From the NCBI GenBank assembly GCA_963758025.1, contig CAVWUA010000001.1, positions 434,001-498,000 of the forward strand: 64,000 nt of DNA, in the 5' to 3' direction. Numbering within the stretch: position 1 is the stretch's first letter; each line of letters begins with the position of its first letter. The notes beneath the pieces are model-generated. The model saw nothing but the letters and a program-made list of their open reading frames with translations, did not search any database and was not told the DNA's origin. The position numbers and the translations under genes were made by a program. Of the stretch, positions 62,271 through 64,000 are shown piece after piece. This DNA comes from CAVWUA01 sp963758025. GTDB lineage: Bacteria; Planctomycetota; Planctomycetia; Isosphaerales; Isosphaeraceae.

Positions 62271-62657
62271 TCAGGAGCCGAGCGGGCGAAGGCGGGTCAC
62301 GATCTGGAGGCGGTTTCCCTCGGGATCGCGGAAGAAGGCTGTGTGCATGGCGTCGTTGTGGACCTCGGTCTCCGTCTCGAAGGTCACGCCGCGGCGTTCC
62401 AGATCGGCTTTCGATGCGTCGAAATCGGCAACTTCGAACGCGACGTGGCAAACGTGGCGCTGATTGACGTTCTCGGTGCCGGCCGGGCGGCCGATGATCT
62501 CCAGCGAAGGACCGCCGTCCGGAGAGGCCAGGAAATAGCCGGGGGGTGACAGGGTGCTGTTGTCCTGAATCACTCGCAGGCCAAACGCTTGCTCATAGAA
62601 CGACTTGAGCGATGTGGGGTCGGCGGCGAACAGGCCGACGTGCTCGATCTTCGGCAT
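62271..62657 (-). CDS. VOC/glyoxalase-fold protein
   Basis: Product of 128 residues with two beta-alpha-beta-beta-beta modules. KIEHVGLFAADPTSLKSFYE supplies the first histidine, HVAFEVADFDASKADLERRG the second, and AFFRDPEGNRLQIV the metal-binding glutamate region. The family includes glyoxalases, dioxygenases and antibiotic-binding proteins; the specific role is unknown. It ends 42 bp after the convergent recQ stop and lies just downstream of the EVE gene on the same strand. Confidence 0.85.
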   Translation of the reverse strand: MPKIEHVGLFAADPTSLKSFYEQAFGLRVIQDNSTLSPPGYFLASPDGGPSLEIIGRPAGTENVNQRHVCHVAFEVADFDASKADLERRGVTFETETEVHNDAMHTAFFRDPEGNRLQIVTRLRPLGS

Positions 62658-62675
62658 GGGAACGGGTCCTTTCGG

Positions 62676-63155
62676 TCAGCGAGGGGTTTTGCCTTCGGCC
62701 AGCGCGAGAATCGTCTTCCATTCGTCAGGTGTCACCGGTTGAATCGAGAGGCGGCTCCCCTTGCGGAGAAGCTCCATCTGGCTCAACGCGGAAATCGTTC
62801 GGAGCCGGGGCAGATCAAGCGGCGGGTCGATCGGGCGCACCGCGCGGATCGTGACCTGGAACCAGGTGGGGTTGGACGGGTCACTCTTGGGGTCGTGGTG
62901 CTGGGCCTCGGGGTCGAACGCGGTCGGGTCGGGATGGGCCTCGCGGATGACCTCGGCGATCCCCGCAACGGCGGGCGGGTTCGCGTTGGAGTGGTAGAAG
63001 AGGACGCCGTCCCCCTCCTTGACCTGATCCCGCAAGAAATTCCGGGCCTGGTAGTTGCGCACGCCGTCCCAGCCCGTCGTCCGCTGGGGCGAGGCCACCA
63101 GGTCCGCGAAGGAGAAGCAATCCGGTTCCGACTTGAACAACCAGTATTTCGCCAT
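62676..63155 (-). CDS. EVE domain-containing protein
   Basis: PUA-like fold of 159 residues. MAKYWLFKSEPDCFSFADL, TTGWDGVRNYQARNFLRD, GDGVLFYHSNANPPAVAGIA and NPTWFQVTIRAVRPI are typical of stand-alone EVE proteins, which bind modified nucleotides in DNA or RNA. The frame is open up to 63269, but the conserved start MAKYWLFKSEP fixes the ATG at 63155. It is followed by the VOC gene, with 18 bp between them. Confidence 0.9.
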   Translation of the reverse strand: MAKYWLFKSEPDCFSFADLVASPQRTTGWDGVRNYQARNFLRDQVKEGDGVLFYHSNANPPAVAGIAEVIREAHPDPTAFDPEAQHHDPKSDPSNPTWFQVTIRAVRPIDPPLDLPRLRTISALSQMELLRKGSRLSIQPVTPDEWKTILALAEGKTPR

Positions 63156-63275
63156 GCGGACGTTCACCCTCCGCCGAGAAAAAGACACCAGGAGCGTGGC
63201 CGCCAATCGGCCCGAAACGGGGATTGTGCCGGGCTCTTGCCGGGAAATCAACCGGACGTCCCCCGGCAAGAGGCG

Positions 63276-64000
63276 TTATTCGGGAATGGCTGAGGTGACC
63301 AGCGCGGATTCTTTCTTCGAGACCCCCACCGTCCCTTCCCGGCTTCGCCCGACGGCGCGGCCGGCTTGAAGCCTCGCGGCGCAGGCGATCCCGAGCAGGG
63401 TCAAGGCGAACATCTGGAGGAAGACGTCGCGGAGGGTGCTGCCCAGCGCGGAACGGACCGCCAGGAGTTGCGCCGGGGAGAGCTGGTCGTGCGTCTCCGG
63501 TCGCAGCGCGGCGGCGATCTCGATTCCGTGGGTTCCCGCGAGACGATGAGCCAGTTCCCAGCCGAGGGTCGCGCCCAGCACGCCGACGCCCAGGGCCCCT
63601 CCGATCGTCCGGAAGAAGGCCACCGCGCCGGTCGCGGAGCCGCGTTGGTTCCAGTCCACGGAGTTCTGCACGCCGAGGATGTAACTCAGGGCGGTCGGGC
63701 CCATCCCCAGGCCAATCACGACCATTCCGGCGACGAACAGCGGTCCCGTCAGATGCGGCCAGTTCGCCCCGGCCACGAGCGCGGAGGTTCCCGACGCGAT
63801 CAGGGTGGAGCCGATCAGAGCCGTGCGGCGGAAGCCGAGCCGCACGACCACCTTGGCCGCGACCATCACGCTGATCGACCAGGAGAGGAACAGCGGCGTG
63901 ATCGCCCGGCCGGCATCAGTGGCCGATCCGCCCTTCACCCCTTGCATGTAGAGCGGGACATAGGTGTCGATCCCGAAGAGCAAGGCCCCGATCAGGAAGC
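63276..64000 (-). CDS. MFS drug exporter (DHA2-like), C-terminal part, cut by window end
   Basis: The frame runs out of the window at 64000 and still reads FLIGALLFGIDTYVPLYMQG there, so the 5' part is missing. Visible are about five helices: GVKGGSATDAGRAITPLFLS, the cytoplasmic loop VVVRLGFRRTALIGSTLI, GLGMGPTALSYILGVQNSV and GSATGAVAFFRTIGGALGVG, which is typical of 14-helix DHA2 exporters. The substrate is unknown. Confidence 0.85.
   Translation of the reverse strand, partial: FLIGALLFGIDTYVPLYMQGVKGGSATDAGRAITPLFLSWSISVMVAAKVVVRLGFRRTALIGSTLIASGTSALVAGANWPHLTGPLFVAGMVVIGLGMGPTALSYILGVQNSVDWNQRGSATGAVAFFRTIGGALGVGVLGATLGWELAHRLAGTHGIEIAAALRPETHDQLSPAQLLAVRSALGSTLRDVFLQMFALTLLGIACAARLQAGRAVGRSREGTVGVSKKESALVTSAIPE

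Overview
The window looks like chromosomal DNA of a planctomycete, most likely Isosphaeraceae/Gemmatales-type. The evidence is high GC, several DUF1549/DUF1553 (PSD1) and DUF1501 genes with PSCyt1-type haem motifs, planctomycete-style exported proteins with an N-terminal LESRxLM motif, and a DUF1080 3-keto-disaccharide hydrolase. The phylum call rests on established knowledge of these families; no taxonomic marker gene is present.

Layout. 0-24.9 kb is mostly core metabolism and maintenance: endonuclease III, MetF, QueG, a dockerin-like LESR protein, two membrane proteins of glycosyltransferase-C type, a tRNA with anticodon CAT interrupted by a 304-nt group I intron, a fatty acid desaturase, a zinc alcohol dehydrogenase, a ParE/ParC-type topoisomerase pair, an aquaporin, a Calx-beta LESR protein, a sugar isomerase, FolD, a MATE exporter, a Tyr/Pro/Gln-rich secreted protein, a ferredoxin:thioredoxin reductase catalytic chain and an ABC-F protein. 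24.9-54.2 kb holds five PSD1 genes and four DUF1501 genes, arranged as four adjacent pairs in alternating orientation plus one solitary PSD1. Between them lie a GntR regulator with a clear operator, a CPA2 antiporter fused to a PTS EIIA domain, a rhomboid protease, an IS element, a transposase remnant, and a MurE-like protein that has lost its P-loop. 54.5-64 kb returns to housekeeping and accessory genes: DUF1080, ThiO, an acyltransferase, RecQ, VOC, EVE and a partial MFS exporter.

The first PSD1/DUF1501 operon is divergent from gntR. A perfect 14-bp palindrome of GntR type sits inside the 17-bp spacer of a TTGACA/TAAGAT promoter, so the regulator probably controls itself and perhaps the operon. 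Each DUF1501 protein carries a twin-arginine-like signal, and the PSD1 proteins carry Sec-like signals and one or two c-type haem motifs. The pairs therefore probably act together outside the cytoplasm, but their substrate is unknown.

Quality note. At least twelve otherwise intact conserved genes each carry one small frameshift, many at runs of one base, including genes expected to be functional (queG, folD, recQ). This pattern points to sequencing or assembly indels rather than true pseudogenes. I annotate those loci as single genes spanning the shift and give the position of each shift.
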